DNA from: Paracoccus sp. MKU1
Lineage (GTDB): Bacteria > Pseudomonadota > Alphaproteobacteria > Rhodobacterales > Rhodobacteraceae
Direction: 5' to 3'
Assembly (NCBI RefSeq): GCF_001447385.1
Contig: NZ_LLWQ01000008.1
Coordinates: forward strand, 16,607 to 80,606
Length of the DNA: 64,000 nucleotides
In this document: positions 17,621 to 27,400 of the stretch, one piece after another
Position numbering within the stretch: the first letter of the stretch is position 1
Layout: the number at the start of each line of letters is the position of its first letter
Translations under genes and position numbers: made by a program
Notes under the pieces: model-generated
Database searches by the model: none
What the model was told of the DNA's origin: nothing
The model's input: the letters and a program-made list of their open reading frames with translations, nothing else

Positions 17621-20600
17621 GCTATCCCTATGACCGCGACCACCTGAACCGCACGCGCGACCTGCTCTATGCGCTGATCCCCGAATTCTACAAGCGCCGC
17701 GACCGGGCCGCCGCGCAGGCCGTACCGCCCGAGCCCGCCGAGCTTCTGGCCATAGTCGAGGCGCTGGCCGCCCCCCTGGCCGCCGTCCGCCAATCGGTCG
17801 AGGAGCTTTATGCCGACCTGTTCATCGAAAGCGCCGGCGAGGACATGCTGCCCGCGCTGGCCGCCTCGATCGGGCTGGATCTGGTCTTTCGCGATGCCGA
17901 TGCGAACCGCCGCAACCTGGGCGCGGCGATGGGCTGGCGGCGGCGCAAGGGCACGCCCGCGATGCTCGAGGAAATGGCCCGGGTGCTGTCCGACCGGCAG
18001 GTGGCGCTGCGCGAGGGCTGGAAGGCGGTGATGCTGACGCAGGATCTGAACCAGCTGCGCCGCGAACGGGTGATCGCCGACCTGCGCCCGGCCTCGGTCG
18101 CCGACCGCGCCTCGGGGCCGCTGGCGGGGCTGATGCGGCTGTTCGACCCGCGCCCCGTCGGCCCCGACTCGGGCCATGTCCATCCGCGCCATCTGGTCCA
18201 CTGGGCCTTTCCGACGCAGCTTCAGCCGCTGCGCCGCGCGGCCTGCCATGAACTGCCGGCGGGCGCGGGCGATCGCCGCTTCGCCTTCGACCCGGACAAT
18301 GCCTGGCGGCCGCTGCGCGTGCGCGCGGCGGGTTTCGAGGACCGCCCCGGCACCGACCGTGTGCCCGACGGGCTGTTTGCCGAGGATCCCGGCGCATGGT
18401 TCGGGCGCGAGGGGCGCTTTGCCGTGCGGCTGACCGGGGTTCCCGCCGCCGCGGTCCGCCCCGCCGCCCCCGTCCCGCGCAATGCCAGGCGCGATCCGGC
18501 CGACAATATCCTGGGCCGCAGCCCCGCCGTGCTGAGCCTGATCGACGCCGACACCCGGCGCTATTCCGGCCCGGTCCAGATCGAGCTGGTCTCGGCCCCG
18601 CTTGCCGGCAACCTGCCCGATCTGGCGCTGGCGGAACTGCGCGGGCAGGTCACCGTCGGCCCGGCGGGCCAGGCCGGGACCGCCCCGGGCGCGGGCGATG
18701 TCGCGGACAGCCATGTCATGCTGCTGCGCCTGCGCCCCGAAGCCCCCGCCGCCAGCCGCATGATCGGCGCGACGGTGGTCGAGGTCGCGGGCGGCGCGCC
18801 ATCGGCCGGCCGTGCCCCGGCCGTGGCCGAGCTGGCGCTGGCGGGCTATCGGCGCGGCGCGCTGTATCTGCGCATCCCCGAACAGCGGATCAGCGGCGAA
18901 AGGCTTTACTGGATCGGCGCCGACGGCGCGCTGCACGAACCCCTGCCGCTGGCGGCGGGGGCGCTGCCCGCCCGGGCGCTGGCCTCGGGGCCGGTCGGGC
19001 CGGTCTGGCCCGAGGCCGAGGGCACCGCCGAGCGTGCGCCCTTCGCCCCGGCACTGGCCGCGCCGGCCGCCGCGCCGGCCGTGCTGCATGGCGGGACCGT
19101 GCTGCGCGCGAACGGCCTGTTGCCGGCGACCCCCGCCACCCGCTGCGCGCTGGTGCTGGCGCTGTCCTTTTTCGCCGGCGAGCGCCGCTTTGCCCCGATG
19201 CTGCGGCTGGACTGGACCGGCCCCGACCCGCGCACCGCCAGCTGGTCGGCGGTGGGCGCGGACGGCGTGCCGCTGGCCGCCGCGGCCCTGCCGGCGCGCT
19301 TCGGCGAACTGGGCGCGATCCTCAGCGCCGGTCCTTCCGACCTTGCCCTGTCGCTGCGCTTCGAATCCAGCCTGAACGGTGCGATCATGACCCCGGCCGA
19401 GATCGCCTTTACCGCCTATGACGGCCGTTCGGTGCTGATCCACCTGCCCGAGCTCATCGCCTCGGACACGGCCGAGACGGCGCCGGACGGCAGCGCCTTC
19501 TGGCCGCGCGGCCCGCTGCTGGCGCGGCACAGCGTGGCGGTCCAGGCGGGCGCGGACGGCTCGACCTGGCTTGCCGGGACGACGACGCCGATGCGGCGCA
19601 GCCTTGGCGATGCCGCGCCGCTGCCCGGCCCGGTGGCGATGCGGCGCCGCGAGGCGGGCTGGCGCCGGCTGTGCCCGTGGCAAAGCGAATCCGGCCCCGA
19701 CGTGCTGGAGCCGACCCGGCCGGGGCGGCTGGACATCGACCCGCGCTTCGGGCTGTTCGCGATGAACACGGGCGACGGGATCGTGCCGCACCCGCCCGCG
19801 GCCGGGATCGCCGAGCCGGACCCGGTGACGGTCGACCTGCAAGAGGGGGCGACCATGCCCATGGGCGCCCTGCCCATCGACCACCGCCGCTGGCTGGGCC
19901 TGCGCCCGCCGCCGACACGGCTGGTCTCGGCCTCGGGGCATCTCGGCAGCGACGCCTCGCCGCAGCTGCTCGGCCTGCCGCTGCACCGCACGGTCGCCGC
20001 GGCACTGGCGGCGGCGGGCGCGGGCCAGCCCGAGGAAATCATCGAGATCGTCGATTCCGGCTTCTACCCCGCCGAGGCGCTGGTCTGGCCCGCCAACCCC
20101 GCACGGCTGGAACTGCGCGCCGCGCCTTTCGAGCGGCCGGTGATCCAGGTCGCCTCCTCGGTGCCCGGCGCGGCCAGCTATGACAGCCTTGCACTTGGCG
20201 GCATCGCCCTGACCCGGACGGGAGCTGGCGGCATGACGCTGGAACTGCCCCCGGCGCAGCAGATCTTTCTGGGCTTCGTCGGCGTGCTTCGCGCCGACAT
20301 CACCCTGCGGCTGCGGCTGTTCGAGGCCGCCGGGGTCGAGCGCGCGACCATCCGGCGCTGCATCCTCGGCCCGCTGCTGGTCGATGAGCCGGGCGAGATC
20401 GACATCGCCGATTCCATCGTCGCGGCGGCCGAGGACATCCATCCGGCGCTGACGGCCCCGCTGGCGCGGCTGGCCGCCGAACGCGCGACCCTGCTGGGCC
20501 GGGTCGAGGTGGGCCAGGCCGAACTTTCCGACACCATCGTCGCCGGGCTGCTGCTGGCGCATGAGCGGTTTCGCGGCTGCCTGCGCTATTCGCTGGTCGG

Positions 20601-20880
20601 CCCCGGCAGCCAGACCCCGCGCCGCCATCGCGTGCTGGAAACCGACCCGGCGACCGGCCAGCCCATCCGCCCGCCCTTTGAAAGCCGGGAACGCCGCGAC
20701 CCGGCCTTCCTGCGGCTGGATGCGCGGGGCGATGCGCGGGTGCTGACCGGCGCTTCCGACGGGGGCGAGATCGGCGCCTTCAACGCCGCAAGGTTGGGCG
20801 AACTTTACGCGGGGCTGGAGCGGCGGCTGGCCGAGCATACGCCGGCCGGGCTCAGGACGGGAATCGTGGCGCGGGCCTGA
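17617..20880 (+). CDS. Very large tail protein I-like baseplate protein
   Basis: The first ~170 residues match phage tail protein I (YDRDHLNRTRDLLYALIPEF, then DLFIESAGEDMLPALAASIG and RRRKGTPAMLEEMARVLSD), which joins wedge proteins to fibres. P2 gpI is only about 180 aa and Afp12-type relatives are longer. This one is 1087 aa, and the remaining ~900 residues are strand-rich with no recognised enzyme. From about residue 810 on, the pattern (VERATIRRCILGPLLVDEPG and similar) looks like a beta-helix or stacked-strand region. It may form an elaborate baseplate periphery or fibre network. It overlaps the preceding gene by 4 nt. A 72-nt gap then separates it from the DUF6519 gene. Confidence 0.8.
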   Translation: MSYPYDRDHLNRTRDLLYALIPEFYKRRDRAAAQAVPPEPAELLAIVEALAAPLAAVRQSVEELYADLFIESAGEDMLPALAASIGLDLVFRDADANRRNLGAAMGWRRRKGTPAMLEEMARVLSDRQVALREGWKAVMLTQDLNQLRRERVIADLRPASVADRASGPLAGLMRLFDPRPVGPDSGHVHPRHLVHWAFPTQLQPLRRAACHELPAGAGDRRFAFDPDNAWRPLRVRAAGFEDRPGTDRVPDGLFAEDPGAWFGREGRFAVRLTGVPAAAVRPAAPVPRNARRDPADNILGRSPAVLSLIDADTRRYSGPVQIELVSAPLAGNLPDLALAELRGQVTVGPAGQAGTAPGAGDVADSHVMLLRLRPEAPAASRMIGATVVEVAGGAPSAGRAPAVAELALAGYRRGALYLRIPEQRISGERLYWIGADGALHEPLPLAAGALPARALASGPVGPVWPEAEGTAERAPFAPALAAPAAAPAVLHGGTVLRANGLLPATPATRCALVLALSFFAGERRFAPMLRLDWTGPDPRTASWSAVGADGVPLAAAALPARFGELGAILSAGPSDLALSLRFESSLNGAIMTPAEIAFTAYDGRSVLIHLPELIASDTAETAPDGSAFWPRGPLLARHSVAVQAGADGSTWLAGTTTPMRRSLGDAAPLPGPVAMRRREAGWRRLCPWQSESGPDVLEPTRPGRLDIDPRFGLFAMNTGDGIVPHPPAAGIAEPDPVTVDLQEGATMPMGALPIDHRRWLGLRPPPTRLVSASGHLGSDASPQLLGLPLHRTVAAALAAAGAGQPEEIIEIVDSGFYPAEALVWPANPARLELRAAPFERPVIQVASSVPGAASYDSLALGGIALTRTGAGGMTLELPPAQQIFLGFVGVLRADITLRLRLFEAAGVERATIRRCILGPLLVDEPGEIDIADSIVAAAEDIHPALTAPLARLAAERATLLGRVEVGQAELSDTIVAGLLLAHERFRGCLRYSLVGPGSQTPRRHRVLETDPATGQPIRPPFESRERRDPAFLRLDARGDARVLTGASDGGEIGAFNAARLGELYAGLERRLAEHTPAGLRTGIVARA

Positions 20881-20952
20881 CGGGGCCCGGCCAAACGGGA
20901 ATCGCGCCGCCGCCGCAGCGGGGGAACGCGGGGATGACAGGGAGGACAGGCC

Positions 20953-23900
20953 ATGGAAGGGGATTTTTCGCGCGGACACCGGCCTGACGCCAAGCGGGGG
21001 CGCAGCTATCGGCGCGTGCTGCCGCGGCAGGGCGCACCGATCCTCGACAGCGACCTGCATGCGCTGATGGACGCCAGCGACCGGATCGACCGGAAGGGGC
21101 TGGTGCATGTCGCCTGCGAAAGCGGTTCGACCGACCTTGGTTTCCTCGTCACGCCGGGGCGGCTTCTAGCGATGTTCGACCCGATCCTGGGGCAACAGCC
21201 GCAGGTGGCGGGCGGCGCCAGCGCGGCGCGGGACTTCTCGCGCAAATATCTGGACCGGCTGCCGGGGCTTCAGCTCGGCGGCGGGGCGGGAACCGTCACC
21301 GTGCCGCTGCGCAACCCCTTGGCCGCGCCGACGCCCTGCCGGGTCTGGATGCGCGCCGACCAGCCGGCGACGGTGGCGGTCGCGGGCACCGTCGTCAACG
21401 TCCCGGCGACCGGCAGCTATGCCCCCCTTGCCGTCACGCTGAACGGGGCGCAGGCCGTCTTTGCCCCCGGCGCACAGCCCTGCTGGGTCGCCCTGATCGA
21501 AACCGAGGCCCCCTCGGGCGCCTCGGCCGTGCTGCACTGGTGCTCGGGCGGCTTCCAGATCGGCGGCTTGCTGGCCACCGCGCGCGAGGCCGCCTGGCCC
21601 GACCTGACCGGACCCGCGGCGGATCAGCTGCGCGCCGCCTCGGCCGGGGCGCCGGGCTCGCGCGTCGCGGCCTATCTGGAACTGTCCGAGCGCGTCGTCA
21701 CCGCCGTCGAGGATCCCGGCCTGCGCGAGCAGGCGCTTGGTCCCGGGCGCGAGACGACCAGCCGCTCCGAGGTCGTGGCGCAGGTCAAGCTGGCCCCCGT
21801 CACGGGGCTGAGCGATCCCGCGGCCATCGCCGCCGCCTTCGACCGCCTAACCCTGCCCACGGGCAGCGTCGCCTTCGGCACCAGCGCCGGCACCGCCGCC
21901 GCCGATCCCTGCGACCTGCCGGTGCCGGGCGGCTACAGCGGCACCGAGAACCGCCTCTATCGGCTGGTCGTGCATGAGGTCACGACCGGCGGCGGCGCGG
22001 TCACGCGGTTCAAGTGGTCGCGCGACAATGCGGCGGGGCTGTGGCCCTGCACCCTGATGCCCGACCAACCGCCGGGCGCGGCCGTCACCCATGTCCGCGT
22101 CGGCGCGAACGATCCCTTGCGCGCGGGCGACCTGGTCGAGCTGACCTCGGACGCGATCGAGCGCGGCGACGCCGCCCCCGGCACGGTGAATGCCGCGGGC
22201 TTCCTGCGTCCGCGCCGGATGCAGGGGATGCTGTTCCGGCTGGACGGCGGCGATGTCGTCGCCGGCTCGCTGCGCGAGTTCCGGCTGCTCGATCCGCTGA
22301 CCGAAACCCCGGCCCCGCCCTTCAGCCCCGCGCCGCTGGGGACCGAAGGGCTCAAGCTGCGGCTGTGGTCGGGCCTCCTGGAGCGGCCCGGCACCGGCGC
22401 GGCCACGTTGACGCTGGAACACGGGCTGATCGCCGAGGTCGATGGCGCGTTCGAGCCCGGCGACTGGTGGCAGGCCGAGGCGCGTGTGCTGGCCGCGCAG
22501 GCCAACGGTCCCGCCGTCACCACCGCCCACGGCCCCGAGCGGCAATTCGCGCCGCTGGCGCTGCTGGAGCGCGGGGCGGCGGCGACGCCGATGATCCTGC
22601 GCGCATGGCTGGACGCGCGCAGCCGCAGGCTGTGCCAGCAAGAGGCCGATTTCACCGGCTATGACGGCGCCCGCGTCGGCACCGAGGCGGATACCGTTCA
22701 AGAGGCGCTGGATGAATTGTTCCTGCGCCTGTCCGACGGCTGCGGCGAGATCGCAGTGCCGCCCGGGGCCTCGGTCCAGACGGTGATCGACACGATTCCG
22801 CCAAACGGCAACGCCCGCATCTGCCTGAATGCCGGGGTGCGCGACCTGACCGCGACCATCGTCGTCGCCGACAAGGGCGACCTGATCGTGGGCGGCATCG
22901 GGCCGGGTACGATCCTGCGCGGCAACCTGCGGCGCATCATCCGCTTCGAGCGCTGCCGCTCGGTCGATCTGCGCGACTTCGCGGCCGAGGCCCTGGCCGC
23001 GGGCGACGGCGCGGTCATCGATTTCGTCGATTGCGGCGAGGTGCGGCTGGACCAGGTCCGTGTCACCGCGGCCAGCCTTGCGGCACCCGGCCCCTCGGCC
23101 ATCCGGCAGGTATCGGGCGCGGCCCGTCCGACCCGCCGTTTCGCCATGCGCCGCTGCACGCTGAGCCTGGGGATGTTCGACAGCGGCGTCACCGCCGCCG
23201 ACCCCGGCCATGCGGAAATCGAGGACAACGTCATCGCCATCCGCCCCGATCCCCTGAACCTCGCCGTCGAACTCGCCGCCGGCGGCGAGACCCTGCGCGC
23301 GGTCGGAGAGGTGCTGCTGGACCGCATCACCCTGCACGACGGCGATGGCGGCTTCGACTTCGTCGGCAGTCCCGTCTTCGCCTTTGTCCCGCCTCCCGGC
23401 CCGCCCGTCGTCGCGCGGCACGGCATCGCCATGGCGAACGGCATCTGGGGCCGCGACACGCTGAGCTTCACCACCCATGTCACGCTGGACAGCGAGCTGT
23501 GGGATCGCATCGCGGAAACGAACCAGCCCCCCGGCGGCGCCAACCACCCGCCCGAGATCATGGACGATTTCCTGCGCGACTTTCGCCGCAACCTCGCGCG
23601 CGCGGTCTTTGGTCTCGCCTCTCCGGCAACCATCCCGGCCGGGACGGGGCCGCTGTTCCAGCCCCTGCGCGACGGGCTGACCGCCACGAACGGCGTGGCC
23701 CACGGACGCACCGGCATCACCGTCGCCGTCTCTCGCGGACCGGCCCGCGGCAGGTCGCTGGTCCGCCCGGTCGCCGCGCTGTTGGCGCTGCCGGGCCAGA
23801 GCGCGCGTATCCGCGGCAACCAGGTTTCGGGCTTCGTCCAGGGGATTCGCGTCGCCGGCTCTTCGGGCCGGTCACGGTCCAATTTCATCTTCCTGCGCTC

Positions 23901-24273
23901 GGTCGAGGTGCAGGACAACCGGATCGACCTGCGCCTGCCCTGGCAGGCCCGCCAGCGCGGCGGCATCTGGATCGGCAGCGCGCTGTCGGCGCGGATCAAC
24001 GGCAACCAGGCCATCGATGCCGGCTATGTGCCGCTGGCGGATGGCGAACAGCCGATCGGGCTGGATTGCGACGGCATCCGCCTGTGGGGCTGGTTCGGGC
24101 CGCTGGTCGAGGTCAGGGGCAATTTCTGCCACGGCCCCTCGGTCGGGATCCGCTGGGTCAGTCTTGGCAATGACGAGCCGAGCTGGGGCCGTCCCGATGT
24201 CTTCATCGGCGCCTTTGCCGACAACGCCTATTCGGGGATGGGCAGTCCCAGCCTGCCCGCGACCCTGCCCTGA
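20953..24273 (+). CDS. DUF6519 / right-handed beta-helix protein, candidate fibre or target-binding protein
   Basis: This 1106-aa protein begins with the DUF6519 pattern: an early YRRVLPRQGAPILDSDLHAL segment and, near residue 350, the hallmark FKWSRDNAAG. The C-terminal half (about 590-1106) has repeating short strands and turns (for example GDLIVGGIGPGTILRGNLRR and later SARIRGNQVSGFVQGIRV), which I read as a right-handed beta-helix like those in phage tailspikes and pectate lyases. Such proteins near the 3' end of eCIS loci are candidates for tail fibres or host recognition, but no typical Afp13 fibre sequence is present. GGAGGACAGG (20941-20950) lies just upstream of the ATG. No glycosidase active site was identified. 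Confidence 0.72.
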   Translation: MEGDFSRGHRPDAKRGRSYRRVLPRQGAPILDSDLHALMDASDRIDRKGLVHVACESGSTDLGFLVTPGRLLAMFDPILGQQPQVAGGASAARDFSRKYLDRLPGLQLGGGAGTVTVPLRNPLAAPTPCRVWMRADQPATVAVAGTVVNVPATGSYAPLAVTLNGAQAVFAPGAQPCWVALIETEAPSGASAVLHWCSGGFQIGGLLATAREAAWPDLTGPAADQLRAASAGAPGSRVAAYLELSERVVTAVEDPGLREQALGPGRETTSRSEVVAQVKLAPVTGLSDPAAIAAAFDRLTLPTGSVAFGTSAGTAAADPCDLPVPGGYSGTENRLYRLVVHEVTTGGGAVTRFKWSRDNAAGLWPCTLMPDQPPGAAVTHVRVGANDPLRAGDLVELTSDAIERGDAAPGTVNAAGFLRPRRMQGMLFRLDGGDVVAGSLREFRLLDPLTETPAPPFSPAPLGTEGLKLRLWSGLLERPGTGAATLTLEHGLIAEVDGAFEPGDWWQAEARVLAAQANGPAVTTAHGPERQFAPLALLERGAAATPMILRAWLDARSRRLCQQEADFTGYDGARVGTEADTVQEALDELFLRLSDGCGEIAVPPGASVQTVIDTIPPNGNARICLNAGVRDLTATIVVADKGDLIVGGIGPGTILRGNLRRIIRFERCRSVDLRDFAAEALAAGDGAVIDFVDCGEVRLDQVRVTAASLAAPGPSAIRQVSGAARPTRRFAMRRCTLSLGMFDSGVTAADPGHAEIEDNVIAIRPDPLNLAVELAAGGETLRAVGEVLLDRITLHDGDGGFDFVGSPVFAFVPPPGPPVVARHGIAMANGIWGRDTLSFTTHVTLDSELWDRIAETNQPPGGANHPPEIMDDFLRDFRRNLARAVFGLASPATIPAGTGPLFQPLRDGLTATNGVAHGRTGITVAVSRGPARGRSLVRPVAALLALPGQSARIRGNQVSGFVQGIRVAGSSGRSRSNFIFLRSVEVQDNRIDLRLPWQARQRGGIWIGSALSARINGNQAIDAGYVPLADGEQPIGLDCDGIRLWGWFGPLVEVRGNFCHGPSVGIRWVSLGNDEPSWGRPDVFIGAFADNAYSGMGSPSLPATLP

Positions 24274-24390
24274 GGTGGAGAATTGCTTTGGAGCGGACCC
24301 GCAGAAATGCTAGGCTGGAGGCGAACTCGAACCGGGAGACCGCGTTCGAGTCGACTGGTCGGCGGATGCCGAAGGGTTCAAGTCCCTGGG

Positions 24391-24426
24391 AGTGGATCTT
24401 GCTACGGCTTGGTCCACTTCCTTTTT
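24391..24426 (+). terminator. Rho-independent terminator-like hairpin before the DUF4157 gene
   Basis: AGTGGATC (24391-24398) can pair with GGTCCACT (24411-24418) as an 8-bp stem with one G-T pair and a 12-nt loop. It is followed by a five-T run at 24422-24426. It lies between the structural genes and the DUF4157 gene and ends 31 nt before that start. It should reduce read-through, so cargo would be made at a lower level or under separate control. A weaker 7-bp hairpin (ACTCGAA and TTCGAGT) sits further upstream at about 24324-24350. Confidence 0.5.
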
Positions 24427-24457
24427 CCGACATGCCGCGCAAGGCGGGAGGCCCGGG

Positions 24458-27400
24458 ATGAAGGCCGCGACCGGCCCCGTTTCGACCCGTTCGGCCGAAG
24501 CTTCGCGCAGCCCGGCGGCGCCTGCCCCGACCGCCGCTCCCGCCAGCCATGACAGCGCCCCGCAACCGCTGAACACGCTGCAACGCAACCTTGTCGGCGG
24601 CTCGGCGCTGCCCACGAGCCTGCGGACCCGGATGGAAACCGGCTTCGGCACCTCGTTTTCCGATGTGCGCATCCATACCGGCGGGGCGGCCGCGCAGGCG
24701 ACGGGGCGAATGCGGGCCGAGGCGCTGACCTCGGGCAGCGACATCGCCTTTGCGCCGGGCCGCTATCGGCCGGGATCGAAGGCGGGCGACGGCCTGATCG
24801 CCCATGAGCTGGCCCATGTCGTGCAGCAACGCCGGTCCGGCGGGGGCGGCGCGGTGCAGGCGAAATCGCTGGTCTCGAATCCCGGGGACGCAGCCGAAAC
24901 CGCCGCCGACACGGCCGCCGCAACGGTGCTGGCCGGGGGCCGCGCGCAGATCGGCGCGGCAGGGCAGTCGCTGCGCGGCCGGATCATGCGCCGCGCCCTG
25001 GCGGGGGCCGCGCCCTTTGCCGCCTCGCCCGCGCTGTCGCAGGCCCCGGCCCGGCCGGGTGCGGTCGCGCCGGGGGCCGGGCCGGTGCTGACGCCGATGA
25101 TGACCTCGCAGGTCTCGGCTGCGGGCGGGCAGATCTCGGGTCTGACCAGGCCCGGCGGCCGCGCCGGGGCGACCGAGCCCGCCAGCAAGGCCCCCGACGA
25201 CTCGCAGACCGCGCGCGGCGAAAGCGGGGCCGAGGCGAAGCCCGCGCCTTCGGTCGCCATCGCCGGCGCCCCCGCCGGGGCGACCGAGGGCGCAGCGGAT
25301 CGCGGCACGCGGAAGAAGAAGGAAAGGGACGGCCCGGATCGCCGCAGGAAAGAAGACGAAAAGGGCAAGGCCGCGGCCGCCAAAGACAAGGGCGGCACGC
25401 GCCCGAAAGGCGGTGGCGGCAGCGGGGGCGGCGGGGGCGGCGGGGGCGGCGCCAAGCGTTTCGGCCAGAACCTCGGCGACCGGGGCGAGGCGGCGGCGGA
25501 AGCGGCGCGAGAGCGCCTTTCCGAACGCGCCGATGCCCTGCAAGTGAACGAAGGCGCGAATGCGCGGATCGGCGCCGCGCGGGCCGCGGCAGAGCCCGCG
25601 CCAAATGCGGCCGAGGCGGATGGGCAAAGCCAGCAGGCAGGCAGCCTTGCCCAGGCCGAGATCCCCGCCCCCGATGCGGCGGCGGCGCAGCAAAGGGCGG
25701 GCGCGGCGCTGGCCTCGGCCGCGCCTTCGACCATCGAGGAGCTGGACAATTTTGCCGGGCCGGGCGGCGCGGGCACGCGCCAGCAGATCAGCCAGCAGGT
25801 CGCCGCCGAGGCCGGCCAGCAGGCGGCACCGGTGCAGTCCTCGATGTCGGCAGTGCGGGATCCGCCTGCGGGCGCCGCCCCGCCCCCGGCCGTGCCCCAG
25901 CCCGCGCCCGTCGCTGCCCCGGCGACCGCGGCGCCCGGCCTGACCGGCGCGGCGCCCCCCGCGGTGCCCGAGGAATCGCTGGACGCAAGCGAGTTCCGCG
26001 AAGCCGCCGACGAGGCGCTGGCCGAGCATGACGTCGATGACGCGACGCTGGCCAAGGCCGAGGAAGGCCCGCTGCGCGCCATCGGCGACGACAAGGACGA
26101 GCTCAACGAAAACGTGGACGGCGCGGCAACCGACGCCCGCGCGACCGAGACCGCCGCCACGCAAGAGGCGACGGCGGGGCTTGCCGCGACCGAGGCCGAA
26201 AGCGTCGGCGGGATGGAGGCCGGGCGAGACGCGGCGCAAGAGGCGGTCAGCGGCGAACAGACCGGCACCCGCTCGGGCGAAGAGACCGGCCAGCGCAGCC
26301 TGGCCGAGCAGATCAACGCGACCTACACCACCGCCGAGGGGCAGGTGAACGCAAAGCTCGGCTCGCTGGAAAGCGAAGCGGTGCAGAGTTTTCGCGACCG
26401 CCAGGGCCAGCGGCTGGAGGCCTTTGCCTCGGGCGTCCGGGCCGATCTGGAGGCGTTCAAGGCGCGGCGCTATGCCGGCGCCAAGGGGCTTTACAACCGC
26501 GCGCGGGACTGGCTGCTGTCGATCAACAGCCTGCCCGAGGTCAAGGCGCTCTACGACCGCCACCGCAACCAGTATATCGCCGATATCGACGCGCTGCTGA
26601 ACGAGATCCGCGGCAGCATCCAGCGCACTATCGACGAATGCAAGGCCATCCTGGCCGAAGCGAAAGCCGCCATCGACCAGCTGGTCGAGGCCAACAAGGG
26701 CAATCTCGACGCCGAGGCGCAGGCGGCGCTGACCCGGGCGCAGGCGCAGTTCCAGGCGATGGAAAGCCGCATCGAGGCGACGCAGCGCGCCGCCCTTGCC
26801 GCGCTGGACCGCGAGCGCGAACGCGCCATCCGCGAGATGGACGCGAAGCTGGCCGAGATCCAGGCCGAAAATGCCGGCCTCGTCGATCGCATCGCCGCGG
26901 CGATCAAGGCGCTGGCGGATGCGCTTGGCGAGTTCATGGCGCTGATGGCGCGGGTGACGCGGATGGGGATCGGCGCATTCCTGTCGGCGGCCGGGTCGCA
27001 GGCGCAGGAAGGCGTCAAGAACCACCTGTGGGATTCGCTGAAGGAAGCCTTCAAGGAATGGTTCTTCAACAAGGTTCCCGGCCTGCAACTGCTGATGAAC
27101 CTGCCGCCGAACTGGGTCGAGATGCTGACCGCGCTGGCGACCAGCATGATCGGCCTGATCACCGAAAGCCTGCCCCTGCTGATGCCCGCCATGGCGGTCG
27201 CGGCGATGACCTGGCTGGCGACCCAGCTTGCGCTGAAGCTGATCCCCGGGGCGGGGGCAATCATGGCGGTGATCGACGCGATCCGCGCGGCATGGTCGCT
27301 GGTGCAGTCGCTGTTTTCCGCCGCCCGCGCCTTTCTGGAATTCGTCATGCAGGTGGCCGCGCCCGGCAATGGCGCGGCGGCATTCGCCCAGGCCCTGGCG

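Noticed and set aside
17464-21108. 1214-codon open frame on the minus strand, and similar long opposite-strand frames at 1445-3277, 24203-28084, 29809-33027 and (plus strand) 44266-47463
   Set aside because: They are opposite-strand shadows of well-supported genes in high-GC DNA, rich in Arg, Gly, Gln and His, with no family motifs or ribosome sites.
24374-24392. A T-arm-like sequence (AGGGTTCAAGTCCCT) suggesting a tRNA upstream of the DUF4157 gene
   Set aside because: There is no acceptor stem, anticodon arm or D-arm at proper distance, and the next stretch forms the terminator hairpin. I judge it a chance match.
25423-25449. Tandem 9-bp repeats as a CRISPR-like or mobile element signature
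   Set aside because: The copies are contiguous without spacers and simply encode a glycine linker in frame.
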